From: an uncultured bacterium
GTDB lineage: Bacteria > Patescibacteriota > Microgenomatia > UBA1400 > PJMF01
Direction of reading: 5' to 3'
DNA: 18,003 bases
NCBI GenBank assembly: GCA_903959355.1
Contig: CAJBWJ010000053.1
Location: forward strand, 1-18,003
Shown: positions 6,041-12,674 of the stretch, in pieces
How positions within the stretch are numbered: position 1 is the stretch's first letter
How the letters are laid out: each line of letters begins with the position of its first letter
Program-made: the position numbers and the translations under genes
The notes under the pieces: model-generated
Database searches by the model: none
Told to the model about the DNA's origin: nothing
Seen by the model: only the letters and a program-made list of their open reading frames with translations

Positions 6041-6060
6041 TGGCGCGCAGGAGCGCGCCA
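6041..6060. other. GC-rich hairpin between tRNA-Thr and tRNA-Tyr
   Basis: TGGCGCGC (6041-6048) and GCGCGCCA (6053-6060) form a perfect 8-bp stem around AGGA. It is strikingly GC-rich for this genome. With only short A runs after it, it is not a standard terminator; a role in processing the tRNA precursor is possible. Confidence 0.7.
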
Positions 6061-6069
6061 CATAAAAAA

Positions 6070-6151
6070 GCCAAGGTACTCAAGTGGTCAACGAGGGCAG
6101 TCTGTAAAACTGCTGGCCTAGCCTCCGTAGGTTCGAATCCTTCCCTTGGCA
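6070..6151 (+). tRNA. tRNA-Tyr (anticodon GTA)
   Basis: Class II cloverleaf with acceptor GCCAAGG (6070-6076) and CCTTGGC (6144-6150), anticodon stem GCAGT/ACTGC, loop CTGTAAA (anticodon 6104-6106) and the long variable arm expected of tRNA-Tyr. T loop TTCGAAT. Discriminator A at 6151, followed by CA rather than CCA. Confidence 0.97.
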
Positions 6152-6183
6152 CAGATCTTTATCAATATCGGTTGGGATAATAT

Positions 6184-6256
6184 GCCCCCTTAGCTCAGTT
6201 GGTAGAGCAACTGTTTTGTAAACAGTAGGTCCTGGGTTCGAGTCCCAGAGGTGGCT
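6184..6256 (+). tRNA. tRNA-Thr (anticodon TGT)
   Basis: Cloverleaf with D arm GCTC/GAGC, anticodon stem ACTGT/ACAGT, loop TTTGTAA (anticodon 6217-6219), and T arm CTGGG/CCCAG with loop TTCGAGT. The acceptor GCCCCCT (6184-6190) faces AGGTGGC (6249-6255), leaving a C-T mismatch at the fourth pair (C4, U69). Discriminator T at 6256, followed by CA. With the GGT gene it covers most Thr codons. Confidence 0.95.
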
Positions 6257-6288
6257 CAAGAGGTGACTCTTAAAATATAAAAATATTG

Positions 6289-6297
6289 TGATAAAAT
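6289..6297 (+). promoter_or_regulatory. Extended -10 promoter of rpmG (near-leaderless)
   Basis: TG-A-TAAAAT ends 9 nt before the rpmG ATG. With normal spacing the transcript would start near 6304, leaving about 3 nt of leader and no RBS. No clear -35. Confidence 0.55.
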
Positions 6298-6306
6298 ATC
6301 AAATCT

Positions 6307-6510
6307 ATGGCAAGTAAGAAAAAAGGTCCAAGACAATCAATCGGTTTACAATGTAGTGTTTGTAATGCTTTCGGCTACGTCAGCGAATACAACAAAAACA
6401 ATGAAACCCTCAAGAAGCAAGTATCTGGTGAAGGAAGTTTTCCTTTGAGCAAGTACTGCAGCGTTTGTCGTAAACACACCTCTCACAAAATGATGAAGAG
6501 ATTGAAGTAA
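6307..6510 (+). CDS. rpmG: Ribosomal protein L33 (bL33), zinc-ribbon form
   Basis: Small 50S protein near the E site. The 67-residue product is somewhat longer than typical L33 (about 50) and keeps the zinc-binding form, with CSVC (residues 16-19) and CSVC (51-54). Family features include GYVSEYNKNN and the end KYCSVCRKHTSHKMMK; a short insert (QVSGEGSFPLS) separates the two halves. It follows the Thr-Tyr-Thr tRNA cluster, a placement common in bacteria upstream of secE-nusG. No Shine-Dalgarno is present; a promoter -10 element sits 9 nt before the ATG, so the mRNA may be leaderless. It converges with the next gene, 4 bp apart. Confidence 0.95.
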   Translation: MASKKKGPRQSIGLQCSVCNAFGYVSEYNKNNETLKKQVSGEGSFPLSKYCSVCRKHTSHKMMKRLK

Positions 6511-6514
6511 TTTT

Positions 6515-7987
6515 TTAATTATTCATTTCAACAGCTTTTAGAATGTTTTTCGCACCGTGATAAAAATCACTGTCTAGCTTTTTGCTATTTTTCATGGCCT
6601 CTTCAAGCCAAGAAGTTTGCTTATTTTCTTTTAAATTTGGAACTGGTCTACTTGCGCTTGGCAAAACATTTGTTTTAAAAGTAGTTTCATTGCTTTGTGT
6701 TATTTTAATTAATTGTTCGACGATATTTTCTGTTTTGGCCTGCATAGCAGTGCCATTTTTTTCAAAAACTGCTCTAACATTAAATTCCCATTCGCCCCAT
6801 TCCTTAAGGGTGAGTAGAGCAGATCCAGAAACGACGGCGTCGTAAGCCATATCACCAGATGGTTTACTGATAAAAACATCAGCCCATGGGAAGGCTTTTT
6901 GGATGAGTAACTCATTAGCGTCCACGATTTGAGGATGATAAATGATGCTAAATCTGAAATCAGGTGCTTCTTTTTGCTTTTCTATTTTGGCATTAATAGC
7001 GAAGTGGGCTGGATCTTTTGGCATTATCACTCTGTAGGCTAATTGATTTTGTTCTGCTATCAGAACTGCCATTTCTTTGTGATCTTTGTGCGTGCCGGCA
7101 TAGAAAACTAGCTCTGTTTTGACTAAATCAGTTTTTTGGCCGAGAGCTTGTTGCTTGAGTATTGGCAAGATTTGTTCGAGAATGCTTCTGATTTCGGTTT
7201 TATTGGTACCTAGTCCGCCAGTGGTTAAACAAATTCTAAGTGGTCTGTCTTTGGTCCAAATTTCTTTTTGCTTATTACAATCAACAACTCGAGGATCAAT
7301 TGGAGGACCAGTGACGATGACTTTGTCTTTTATTTGGTCTTTTGGTATTTTTTTGCCAATTTCTTTGGCGACTTTGAAAAACAACTCTTTGGTGGCCTCA
7401 TCGAAGACCAGAAATTTCATGTTTGGCAAATTAGCGTTTTGCAAATAATCGCTACGCACGTGTGGATCTGTAATCATTTGAATAACTTTTTTACCCTCTG
7501 CGGCCAGAATATTTCCAGTCACAATGTGAAAGGAAAGAATGGTTTTTTTCACACCAGAACCAAGATAAATGGTTGGTGGAGTGACGTTGTCTAGAATTGG
7601 CATTTTGGAACGGCCAAATTTGTCGACAATATCTTTTAGACTTTTAAGGATTGGCCAACGGGCAATGATTCTGCCAATTAGATCAGTAATCTGTACACCT
7701 TTGAAAGCAGAATTGCTGACATAGTTGGTGCTATCGACTAACCAAGCTTTTTTTGGATCAATCCGATCGCCCCAGGCTTGCATGGCTACGCCTAAAGCCA
7801 TTGAATAGTGAGCACGAGACAGAACAATGTCAGTGCTGGTGTCCTTTTCTTTTTGGTGATGAAGGCCTTTTAGATCTTCACGAAAAGAAGCGGAGACGGT
7901 AACGATTGGAATTTGAGTTTGTTCGAGGAGTTTTTTATCTGCTTGGTAAATGCTTTTTAGTTCTTTAGTGATGTCATTATCTTGCAT
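6515..7987 (-). CDS. GT28-like (MurG/MGDG synthase-type) glycosyltransferase
   Basis: Predicted GT-B fold glycosyltransferase acting at the cytosolic membrane face on a lipid or glycan acceptor. In this 490-residue protein the C-terminal half shows the donor-binding domain: a GGLG loop (LTTGGLGTNKTEIRSILEQI, from residue 254), VIVTGPPIDPRV (223-234) as the interdomain linker, and WADVFISKPSGDMAYDAVVS (368-387), resembling the D-x-x-I-S-K-P-G-G...E segment of MurG and MGDG synthases. The conserved E is replaced by D in AYDAV. The N-terminal half includes SRAHYSMALGVAMQAWGDR (57-75), whose role I cannot name. It is a single gene. The ATG has no RBS but has an extended -10 element 7 nt upstream. 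Sugar and acceptor are unknown. Confidence 0.75.
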   Translation of the reverse strand: MQDNDITKELKSIYQADKKLLEQTQIPIVTVSASFREDLKGLHHQKEKDTSTDIVLSRAHYSMALGVAMQAWGDRIDPKKAWLVDSTNYVSNSAFKGVQITDLIGRIIARWPILKSLKDIVDKFGRSKMPILDNVTPPTIYLGSGVKKTILSFHIVTGNILAAEGKKVIQMITDPHVRSDYLQNANLPNMKFLVFDEATKELFFKVAKEIGKKIPKDQIKDKVIVTGPPIDPRVVDCNKQKEIWTKDRPLRICLTTGGLGTNKTEIRSILEQILPILKQQALGQKTDLVKTELVFYAGTHKDHKEMAVLIAEQNQLAYRVIMPKDPAHFAINAKIEKQKEAPDFRFSIIYHPQIVDANELLIQKAFPWADVFISKPSGDMAYDAVVSGSALLTLKEWGEWEFNVRAVFEKNGTAMQAKTENIVEQLIKITQSNETTFKTNVLPSASRPVPNLKENKQTSWLEEAMKNSKKLDSDFYHGAKNILKAVEMNN

Positions 7988-7994
7988 ACTTTTT

Positions 7995-8003
7995 AGTGTA
8001 GCA
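7995..8003 (-). promoter_or_regulatory. Extended -10 promoter of the GT28-like gene (leaderless)
   Basis: On the minus strand TG-C-TACACT ends 7 nt before the ATG at 7987. The transcript would start at about 7988, essentially at the start codon. No -35 is evident. Confidence 0.45.
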
Positions 8004-8062
8004 GTTTTGTGGAAGTTGGGGGAGAAGCAGGGTTAGCTCTGGCTTTATTGGCTATTAATTAT

Positions 8063-8068
8063 TATAAT
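8063..8068 (+). promoter_or_regulatory. -10 box of tRNA-Trp
   Basis: Consensus TATAAT, 34 nt before the tRNA. The best -35 at 17-18 bp spacing is a poor CTGGCT (8039-8044). Confidence 0.5.
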
Positions 8069-8102
8069 CGGGAAATCGACGAAGGTTTCAAAAAATTAAC
8101 AA

Positions 8103-8173
8103 AGGGCGGTATTTCAACGGTAGAATCGGGGTCTCCAAAACCCTTGATGAAGGTTCGATTCCTTCCCGCCCTG
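8103..8173 (+). tRNA. tRNA-Trp (anticodon CCA)
   Basis: Acceptor AGGGCGG (8103-8109) pairs with CCGCCCT (8166-8172). Anticodon stem GGGGT/ACCCT (one G-T) with loop CTCCAAA places anticodon CCA at 8135-8137. T loop TTCGATT. Discriminator G at 8173, as expected for Trp, followed by CA rather than CCA. It is a single-gene unit with its own -10 and terminator. Confidence 0.97.
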
Positions 8174-8186
8174 CAGATAAAAAAAG

Positions 8187-8210
8187 GAGCTATTTATAGC
8201 TCTTTTTTTT
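8187..8210 (+). terminator. Rho-independent terminator of tRNA-Trp
   Basis: GAGCTA (8187-8192), loop TTTA, TAGCTC (8197-8202), then eight Ts (8203-8210). An A run precedes the stem, so the hairpin can lengthen through A-T pairs and could also act on the opposite strand. Confidence 0.92.
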
Positions 8211-8223
8211 ATCTGTTGTGGTG

Positions 8224-8376
8224 AAGAATGATTCGTCCACAGCATAGCGTTAGGTTCTGCCGCCAAGCGAGTGTGCCGTCAAACGAAGTGTGACTAATAC
8301 CCGAAGGGTGGAACGAGCCTGGGTAATGCATGTGAGCCATCTTTCAGAAAATATAAGTAGGCGAGTCGTGGACACC
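8224..8376. other. Gene-free GC-rich stretch with small hairpins
   Basis: No coding signal. GTCCAC (8235-8240) is complementary to GTGGAC (8368-8373), enclosing the stretch. Inside are a GTCA...TGAC hairpin with an AC-GAA-GT core (8279-8294 area) and ACCC-GAA-GGGT (8299-8309 area). GGTTC (8253-8257) can pair with GAGCC (8315-8319 area) around them. It sits between the tRNA-Trp terminator and the 3' end of the hypothetical gene. A structured RNA or a worn repeat are both possible. Confidence 0.35.
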
Positions 8377-8817
8377 TTAATGCTGATATTGGATTGGTTT
8401 AGCTTTTTCTAGCTTGTGCCCTGGACCATCCCACTCATTGTAGCCTGCTGGGCCTAATACTATTTTTTTCCACACAGTATCTCTTGAAAGGTTCCATTTT
8501 TCTCTTGGTGTTAAACCAGATTCTGTTGCTAATTCAAGCAAGTTACTCATAAGTCTTTTACCAGTCACCTGAGTCATTTCTGCTTTTTCCATTCTATCAA
8601 GAATGGTTTTTAGTGTTTTTTGAAGAGACCTTAATCTAGAGTGAGCTTCTTCCCGATCTAGTGGGGTGGATCTAGTGTCTAGTGTTGGTTCTTCAAAAAA
8701 CAATCTTTCTATAATGGCCAAACTTCCTTCAGTAAAAAAAGGTTGGTGCTGCATTCCAGCATATGTTTCTGAAACATCTATTTTTTGAGTTTTAATAAAT
8801 TCTTCAGTTTCAATCAT
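8377..8817 (-). CDS. Hypothetical protein, 146 aa
   Basis: I do not recognise this protein. It is soluble, with no signal peptide or membrane segment. The middle (about 50-95) is helical and charged, with Leu/Ile/Met at heptad-like spacing (EEAHSRLRSLQKTLKTIL), suggesting a short coiled coil or helical bundle. The C-terminal part (about 100-146) is richer in Trp, Gly and Pro (REKWNLSRDTVWKKIVLG, YNEWDGPGHKL). No Cys or obvious catalytic motif is seen. The start ATG at 8817 has AGAAAG just upstream and an extended -10 element 10 nt before it. Codon use fits the neighbours, so I believe it is a real gene. Confidence 0.75.
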   Translation of the reverse strand: MIETEEFIKTQKIDVSETYAGMQHQPFFTEGSLAIIERLFFEEPTLDTRSTPLDREEAHSRLRSLQKTLKTILDRMEKAEMTQVTGKRLMSNLLELATESGLTPREKWNLSRDTVWKKIVLGPAGYNEWDGPGHKLEKAKPIQYQH

Positions 8818-8827
8818 ATCTTTCTAA

Positions 8828-8836
8828 ATAATATCA
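8828..8836 (-). promoter_or_regulatory. Extended -10 promoter of the 146-aa gene (near-leaderless)
   Basis: On the minus strand TG-A-TATTAT ends 10 nt before the ATG at 8817; the transcript would start near 8821, a 4-nt leader. Confidence 0.5.
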
Positions 8837-8949
8837 CAAATGGCTTTTGCTGGTGAGTTGTGAAGAGTTCAGATGTGTAAAGTTCCAATATCCCTCACCA
8901 ACCCCTGCATATATTTTAAATTAATCTATCTTAATGAAGAGTAAAAGCT

Positions 8950-9351
8950 CTATTTAACGGTACTTCCACAAAACTTACATTTTTTAGCTTTTAGAGGAAT
9001 AAGACTCAGACATTCCGGACATATTTTCTCAGTTGGAGCTTCAGTTTTTTTGCTTTTATTTTTTCTCATCAATCTATTCATTGGAAGCACTACTGCAAAG
9101 TAAATAGTTGTAGAAATAGTTAGAAAAGAAATAATTGAATTAAGGAAATCTCCAACCATAAACTTGCTCTTATTAATAGTAAAAAATATTCCTGAAAAAT
9201 CTGGAGTTCCGCCAAAGGCCCCGATGAGAGGAGTGATTAAATCTTTGACCAGAGCCGTTACAACATTGCCAAAAGCGACACCGACCACCACACCAACTGC
9301 CATATCCACAACGTTACCTTTTAGAATAAATTTTTTAAAGCCATCTAGCAT
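8950..9351 (-). CDS. mscL: Large-conductance mechanosensitive channel with C-terminal zinc ribbon
   Basis: Pentameric inner-membrane valve that opens under membrane tension to save cells from osmotic downshift. The N-terminal part is textbook MscL: MLDGFKKFILKGNVVDMAVG (1-20), first membrane segment about 15-40 with the pore-lining GVVVGVAFG and TPLIGAFGG, a short periplasmic loop (50-64) and a second segment about 66-91. The usual cytosolic C-terminal helix is replaced by a basic linker and CPEC (111-114) plus CKFC (125-128), a zinc-ribbon motif. Length is 133 residues. It stands alone, divergent from the phosphatase gene, with no clear RBS. Confidence 0.95.
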   Translation of the reverse strand: MLDGFKKFILKGNVVDMAVGVVVGVAFGNVVTALVKDLITPLIGAFGGTPDFSGIFFTINKSKFMVGDFLNSIISFLTISTTIYFAVVLPMNRLMRKNKSKKTEAPTEKICPECLSLIPLKAKKCKFCGSTVK

Positions 9352-9433
9352 ATTTTGAATCCAATCTTTTTTTAGGATAAACGCTGTTTGCGATTTTGTC
9401 TATTTGTCCTTATGGTTTATGATGGACAACAAG

Positions 9434-9973
9434 ATGTCAAATATTTATCTTCTGCGCCACTGTGATTACGAAAATCCTAGAAAAATTTTGCCAGGCAGAC
9501 TGCCGGTAGAGTTGTCAGAGTCTGGTAAAAAGAGAGCCAATCAGCTCAAAGATATTTTCAAAGATAAAAATATCTCCAAAATTTACAGTAGCGAGGTTCT
9601 ACGTTGCAAACAAACGGCAGAAATCGTGGCTGGTGGTCAAATTCCTGTGATTTTTGATAAACGCCTTTTGGAAACACTTTCAGCCTATCAGGGTTATTGG
9701 GTGCAAGATTGGGATCATTTTTTTGGTCATGAAAAAGCTTTTGGTGGAGAGTCAATTATTGAGGTTAGAGATAGAGCAGTTGATTTCTATAAAACCATCA
9801 AGAAAACCCTCAAACCAGATGAAAATATTATTATTTGTAGCCATGGAGATCCACTACAAACCCTCTATGCTTATTTGAAAAATATTCCTCTTTCAAATGA
9901 AAAACACCTTCCAGAAAGTAAAAAATTTGGTTGGTTTGAAAAAGGCGAGTTTTTTAAGCTCGATCTCAGTTAA
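9434..9973 (+). CDS. Histidine phosphatase family protein (phosphoglycerate mutase-like)
   Basis: Predicted cytosolic phosphatase or mutase using a phosphohistidine intermediate. Key residues are visible: R8-H9 in LRHCDYE (most relatives have RHG; here the third residue is Cys), R57 in SSEVLRCKQTAE, E80 in RLLE, and the second His H137 in CSHGDPLQTL. The 179-residue length is that of small family members such as CobC/GpmB-like enzymes; substrate is unknown. I start at ATG 9434 because family proteins begin right before the LRH strand. ATG codons at 9419 and 9422, or TTG at 9404, would add 4-10 residues. It converges with the M50 gene, stops 4 bp apart. Confidence 0.88.
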   Translation: MSNIYLLRHCDYENPRKILPGRLPVELSESGKKRANQLKDIFKDKNISKIYSSEVLRCKQTAEIVAGGQIPVIFDKRLLETLSAYQGYWVQDWDHFFGHEKAFGGESIIEVRDRAVDFYKTIKKTLKPDENIIICSHGDPLQTLYAYLKNIPLSNEKHLPESKKFGWFEKGEFFKLDLS

Positions 9974-9977
9974 TTTT

Positions 9978-10595
9978 TTAGATAAAAATTTTAAGCAAAG
10001 TGTTAATCATTGGACTAAGCAAAGCGCTCATGGCTGATTGACCACCAACCCAAGGGAAAATCATCATAATTAGAATTACTGTGCCGTAATGTTCCATGAT
10101 GTCTTCATATTCTAGACTAGCTTGTTGAGGCAATATAGCTCTCATGATTTTGCCGCCATCAAGTGGATAGACGGGAATAAGATTGAAAAGAGCTAAGGAA
10201 ACATTGATAAAAATTAATTGAACAGCAAATAGAGCCACAAAATCACCTCCAACACCAAGCTTAACTAGAATTGAAAAAAGAGTAGCAATGAGTAAATTAC
10301 TAGCTGGACCAGCTGCTGCAATCAAAGCCGCATCTCTAACCGGTTCTTTAAGGTTGTACGGGTCATAAGGAGCTGGTTTACCCCAGCCAAAGCCAGTTAA
10401 GATAATGGCCAAAGTGCCAACTGGATCAAGATGGGCTAGGGGATTTAAAGTAAGTCTACCTTTGATGCGTGGAGTGGGATCTCCAAGTTTGTCAGTAATG
10501 AAACAGTGAGCGAATTCATGAATACTGATTGATAACAATAAACCAGCCATGAAAATTAAAAAAGCGATAGGGTTTTGAGCAAGGAGGTTTAGCAT
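9978..10595 (-). CDS. Site-2 protease family (M50) membrane metalloprotease
   Basis: Intramembrane zinc metalloprotease of the M50B type. The zinc motif HEFAH is at 26-30 within the first membrane segment (about 10-32). The third ligand region is YPLDGGKIMRAI (144-155, Asp146). Conserved RLTLNPLAHLDPVGTL (47-62) and AGPASNLL (95-102) link them. At 205 residues with about five membrane segments and no PDZ domain it is the compact form. These proteases cut membrane-bound regulators in known cases; the target here is not shown. It is the last gene of a three-gene minus-strand unit, 12 bp after the GT-C-like gene. Confidence 0.92.
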   Translation of the reverse strand: MLNLLAQNPIAFLIFMAGLLLSISIHEFAHCFITDKLGDPTPRIKGRLTLNPLAHLDPVGTLAIILTGFGWGKPAPYDPYNLKEPVRDAALIAAAGPASNLLIATLFSILVKLGVGGDFVALFAVQLIFINVSLALFNLIPVYPLDGGKIMRAILPQQASLEYEDIMEHYGTVILIMMIFPWVGGQSAMSALLSPMINTLLKIFI

Positions 10596-10607
10596 TGAAT
10601 ATTTATT

Positions 10608-12041
10608 CTACCATTCTTTTTTAGCAACTATTTCATAATCATATTTAACATTTTCTAAACTTTCCAAATCATCCTCATAGAACACTTGAAGACCGTAATT
10701 ATTGCTAAGAATTGTAAAAAATAAATTCTCTTTTAACACTATTTTTGCTTGAGAGCTAGTTGATCCCCAATCTTTTGAAAAAACTGTGAAAGTTGGATCA
10801 TTAAGCACCAGAATATTTTTCTGGCCACTTTTTAATATTTTCCAATCAATATTTTCTTTAAAATTTTGTGCAGTTACACCTCTTTTATAATTGTAGCTTG
10901 TTCTTCTATCGATAAAGTTACTGATAATTGATGAAAAAATTAGAGCTGCAATTAAAATCAAATAAACAATGCTCTTTTTTGGTCTGCCAATTATTTTTCC
11001 GCAAAAAATCAAAATAAAAATTGATGCTATTGGTAAATGGTATACATATTTATGCCATGGAAAAACCAAAACTGGAGCCAGAGACAAAACAAAGGCTAGA
11101 GGATAAATTAAAAGTTTTTTATTTTTAACTTTGCTTAATAAAACTGTAAAAACAGATAAATTAATAAGCAAAATCAGCAAAGATAGAGTACTTTCTAAAC
11201 GATATTGGCCAAAAAGTGGAGGCAAAGGTTTGAAACCACTCCCAACAAAATTAATCAGATACTCTGGAATAGAAGCCATCCACAATCCATACCAAAATAA
11301 ATTATTAATTATTGTTTTTGGATTAAGTGAAATGTGATAGTTATCATTTGTAAATATTTGTTGATTAATGAAATAAAACCTAAAGATTAGATAAGATATT
11401 GTTGCAAATAGTAGAGCTAAAATTAGTTTTTTTTCTATCTTTAAATTTTTAAGATCTTCAACTAATAATATGCCTATAAAAATTATTGAATTAAGTAAAC
11501 TTATTTCTTGGCAAAATATAGATAGAATATAAAAAATTAAAATTTTAATTTGCCAGTTATTTTTCTTTTCTTGCAGTTGCTTGATAGAAAGCAGGGTAAA
11601 AAGAACAGCAAATGAGAGTTGTATAGTTGATAAATAATACACAATTCCAATATTCTGATGATGGGATATATAAAAAATACTTAATAAAAATGCAAATATA
11701 GTTGTTGTATATTTTTTTAATATTTCATAAATTAAAAATGAATTTATACCAAGAAGAAGAATCACTATAAATTGAAAAATTGCATGATTTAAACCAAAGA
11801 TATTTTGAAATAAAAAGAAAAATACTTGAGTAGATAGTGGTCTGTATACTTGATATCCAAACTTATTAATTGGGTTGAAAAATTCAAAAAATTCTTTTAA
11901 AGAACTAATTTTGGAAATATAAAAATGCCAAATATCATCTTGGTAAAAAAAGTGTTTAAAAGAATCGAAATAAAATATAAACGCAAAAGCAAATAAAATG
12001 GCAAAAATAATGAATCTATTTTTAAAATATTTTTTTGCCAT
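10608..12041 (-). CDS. Multispanning membrane protein, GT-C glycosyltransferase-like
   Basis: A 477-residue protein with roughly ten membrane segments and a soluble C-terminal tail of about 90 residues. After the first segment it has FFYQDDIWHF (32-41), a paired-acid motif in the first external loop, the position of the catalytic acid in GT-C enzymes that use lipid-linked sugars. VYRPLSTQVFFFLF (65-78) follows. I cannot name donor or acceptor; polymer export or another membrane function is possible. The gene is clearly more AT-rich than its neighbours, with many Ile ATA, Lys AAA and Leu TTA codons. It lies 14 bp after the phosphodiesterase gene and 12 bp before the M50 gene. Confidence 0.65.
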   Translation of the reverse strand: MAKKYFKNRFIIFAILFAFAFIFYFDSFKHFFYQDDIWHFYISKISSLKEFFEFFNPINKFGYQVYRPLSTQVFFFLFQNIFGLNHAIFQFIVILLLGINSFLIYEILKKYTTTIFAFLLSIFYISHHQNIGIVYYLSTIQLSFAVLFTLLSIKQLQEKKNNWQIKILIFYILSIFCQEISLLNSIIFIGILLVEDLKNLKIEKKLILALLFATISYLIFRFYFINQQIFTNDNYHISLNPKTIINNLFWYGLWMASIPEYLINFVGSGFKPLPPLFGQYRLESTLSLLILLINLSVFTVLLSKVKNKKLLIYPLAFVLSLAPVLVFPWHKYVYHLPIASIFILIFCGKIIGRPKKSIVYLILIAALIFSSIISNFIDRRTSYNYKRGVTAQNFKENIDWKILKSGQKNILVLNDPTFTVFSKDWGSTSSQAKIVLKENLFFTILSNNYGLQVFYEDDLESLENVKYDYEIVAKKEW

Positions 12042-12055
12042 ATTAATAATAGAAA

Positions 12056-12583
12056 CTATTGTATATAAATAATCTCTGCTTCTTTTGTCTCTGAATTATA
12101 AATAGCTACTGAGCCATTTTTAACACTTGGATCCTCTGATATTCCAGTTACTGATCCAGGATTAATCCAAATTGTTTTTCCGATCTTTTTAATATGTGGT
12201 TGGTGAGTGTGGCCAGTACAGACGAGATCATATTTTTGAGAATCAATTAAAGCCTCTGTAATCTCTTCACTATGTCCATGAAAAACAGCTATTTTTTGAC
12301 CTTCAATTTCTTCTTTAAATACTAGGCCACTTTTTTCTGCATATTCAATATTGGTAATGTGATATTTTTCAAAACGACGTTGGATGCCCCACTTATCTCC
12401 TTCGTTGTTGCCAAAGACTGCTTTAATTGCGAAAGGCCAGTCTTTCAAATAATTAAGGGTAAAAGGGGAGACTAGATCACCACAAAAGTAAGCTTTTTCG
12501 ACGCCACGTTCTTTGAAAATGTCATATGCCTTGGCGATATTGATTTTATTGTCATGAGTGTCTGAAAAAATGCCAATTATCAT
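12056..12583 (-). CDS. YfcE/MJ0936-type metallophosphoesterase
   Basis: Cytosolic two-metal phosphodiesterase. All metal-binding motifs are present: SDTH (7-10, D8 and H10), GD (35-36), GNN (58-60, where most relatives have GNC or GNH), HGH (102-104) and GHTH (124-127), followed by NPGSVTGIS (141-149), typical of the family. Length is 175 residues, as usual. In vitro such enzymes cleave bis(p-nitrophenyl) phosphate and related diesters; physiological substrate is rarely known. It is the first gene of the operon with the GT-C-like and M50 genes. It has an extended -10 element 8 nt before its ATG and no RBS. It is divergent from rpmB. Confidence 0.93.
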   Translation of the reverse strand: MIIGIFSDTHDNKINIAKAYDIFKERGVEKAYFCGDLVSPFTLNYLKDWPFAIKAVFGNNEGDKWGIQRRFEKYHITNIEYAEKSGLVFKEEIEGQKIAVFHGHSEEITEALIDSQKYDLVCTGHTHQPHIKKIGKTIWINPGSVTGISEDPSVKNGSVAIYNSETKEAEIIYIQ

Positions 12584-12591
12584 AGAAAATT

Positions 12592-12600
12592 ATTTTAGCA
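12592..12600 (-). promoter_or_regulatory. Extended -10 promoter of the phosphodiesterase operon (near-leaderless)
   Basis: On the minus strand TG-C-TAAAAT ends 8 nt before the ATG; the transcript would begin about 2 nt before the start codon. Confidence 0.55.
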
Positions 12601-12654
12601 TGTATATCGAAAGAACGGGCTTTTTAAACCACCTCTCCACAGTTTTTGGTTTTA

Positions 12655-12663
12655 TGATAAAAT
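12655..12663 (+). promoter_or_regulatory. Extended -10 promoter of rpmB (near-leaderless)
   Basis: TG-A-TAAAAT, identical to the rpmG element, ends 11 nt before the rpmB ATG; the leader would be about 5 nt. No clear -35. Confidence 0.55.
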
Positions 12664-12674
12664 AACCCCTTACT

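Noticed and set aside
5601..6180. Protein-coding frames across the repeats and tRNAs
   Set aside because: The repeat unit is 35 bp, so frames rotate between copies; the frames also run through two tRNA genes and have no RBS or family signal.
8009..8224. 71-residue ORF
   Set aside because: It spans the tRNA-Trp gene and its terminator and has no protein features.
8851..8900. TGGTGAG/CTCACCA inverted repeat as terminator or RNA
   Set aside because: Only 7 bp with a 36-nt loop and no T tract; not distinguishable from chance.
9404..9433. TTG start for the histidine phosphatase
   Set aside because: No RBS, and the family begins just before the LRH strand, which fits the ATG at 9434.
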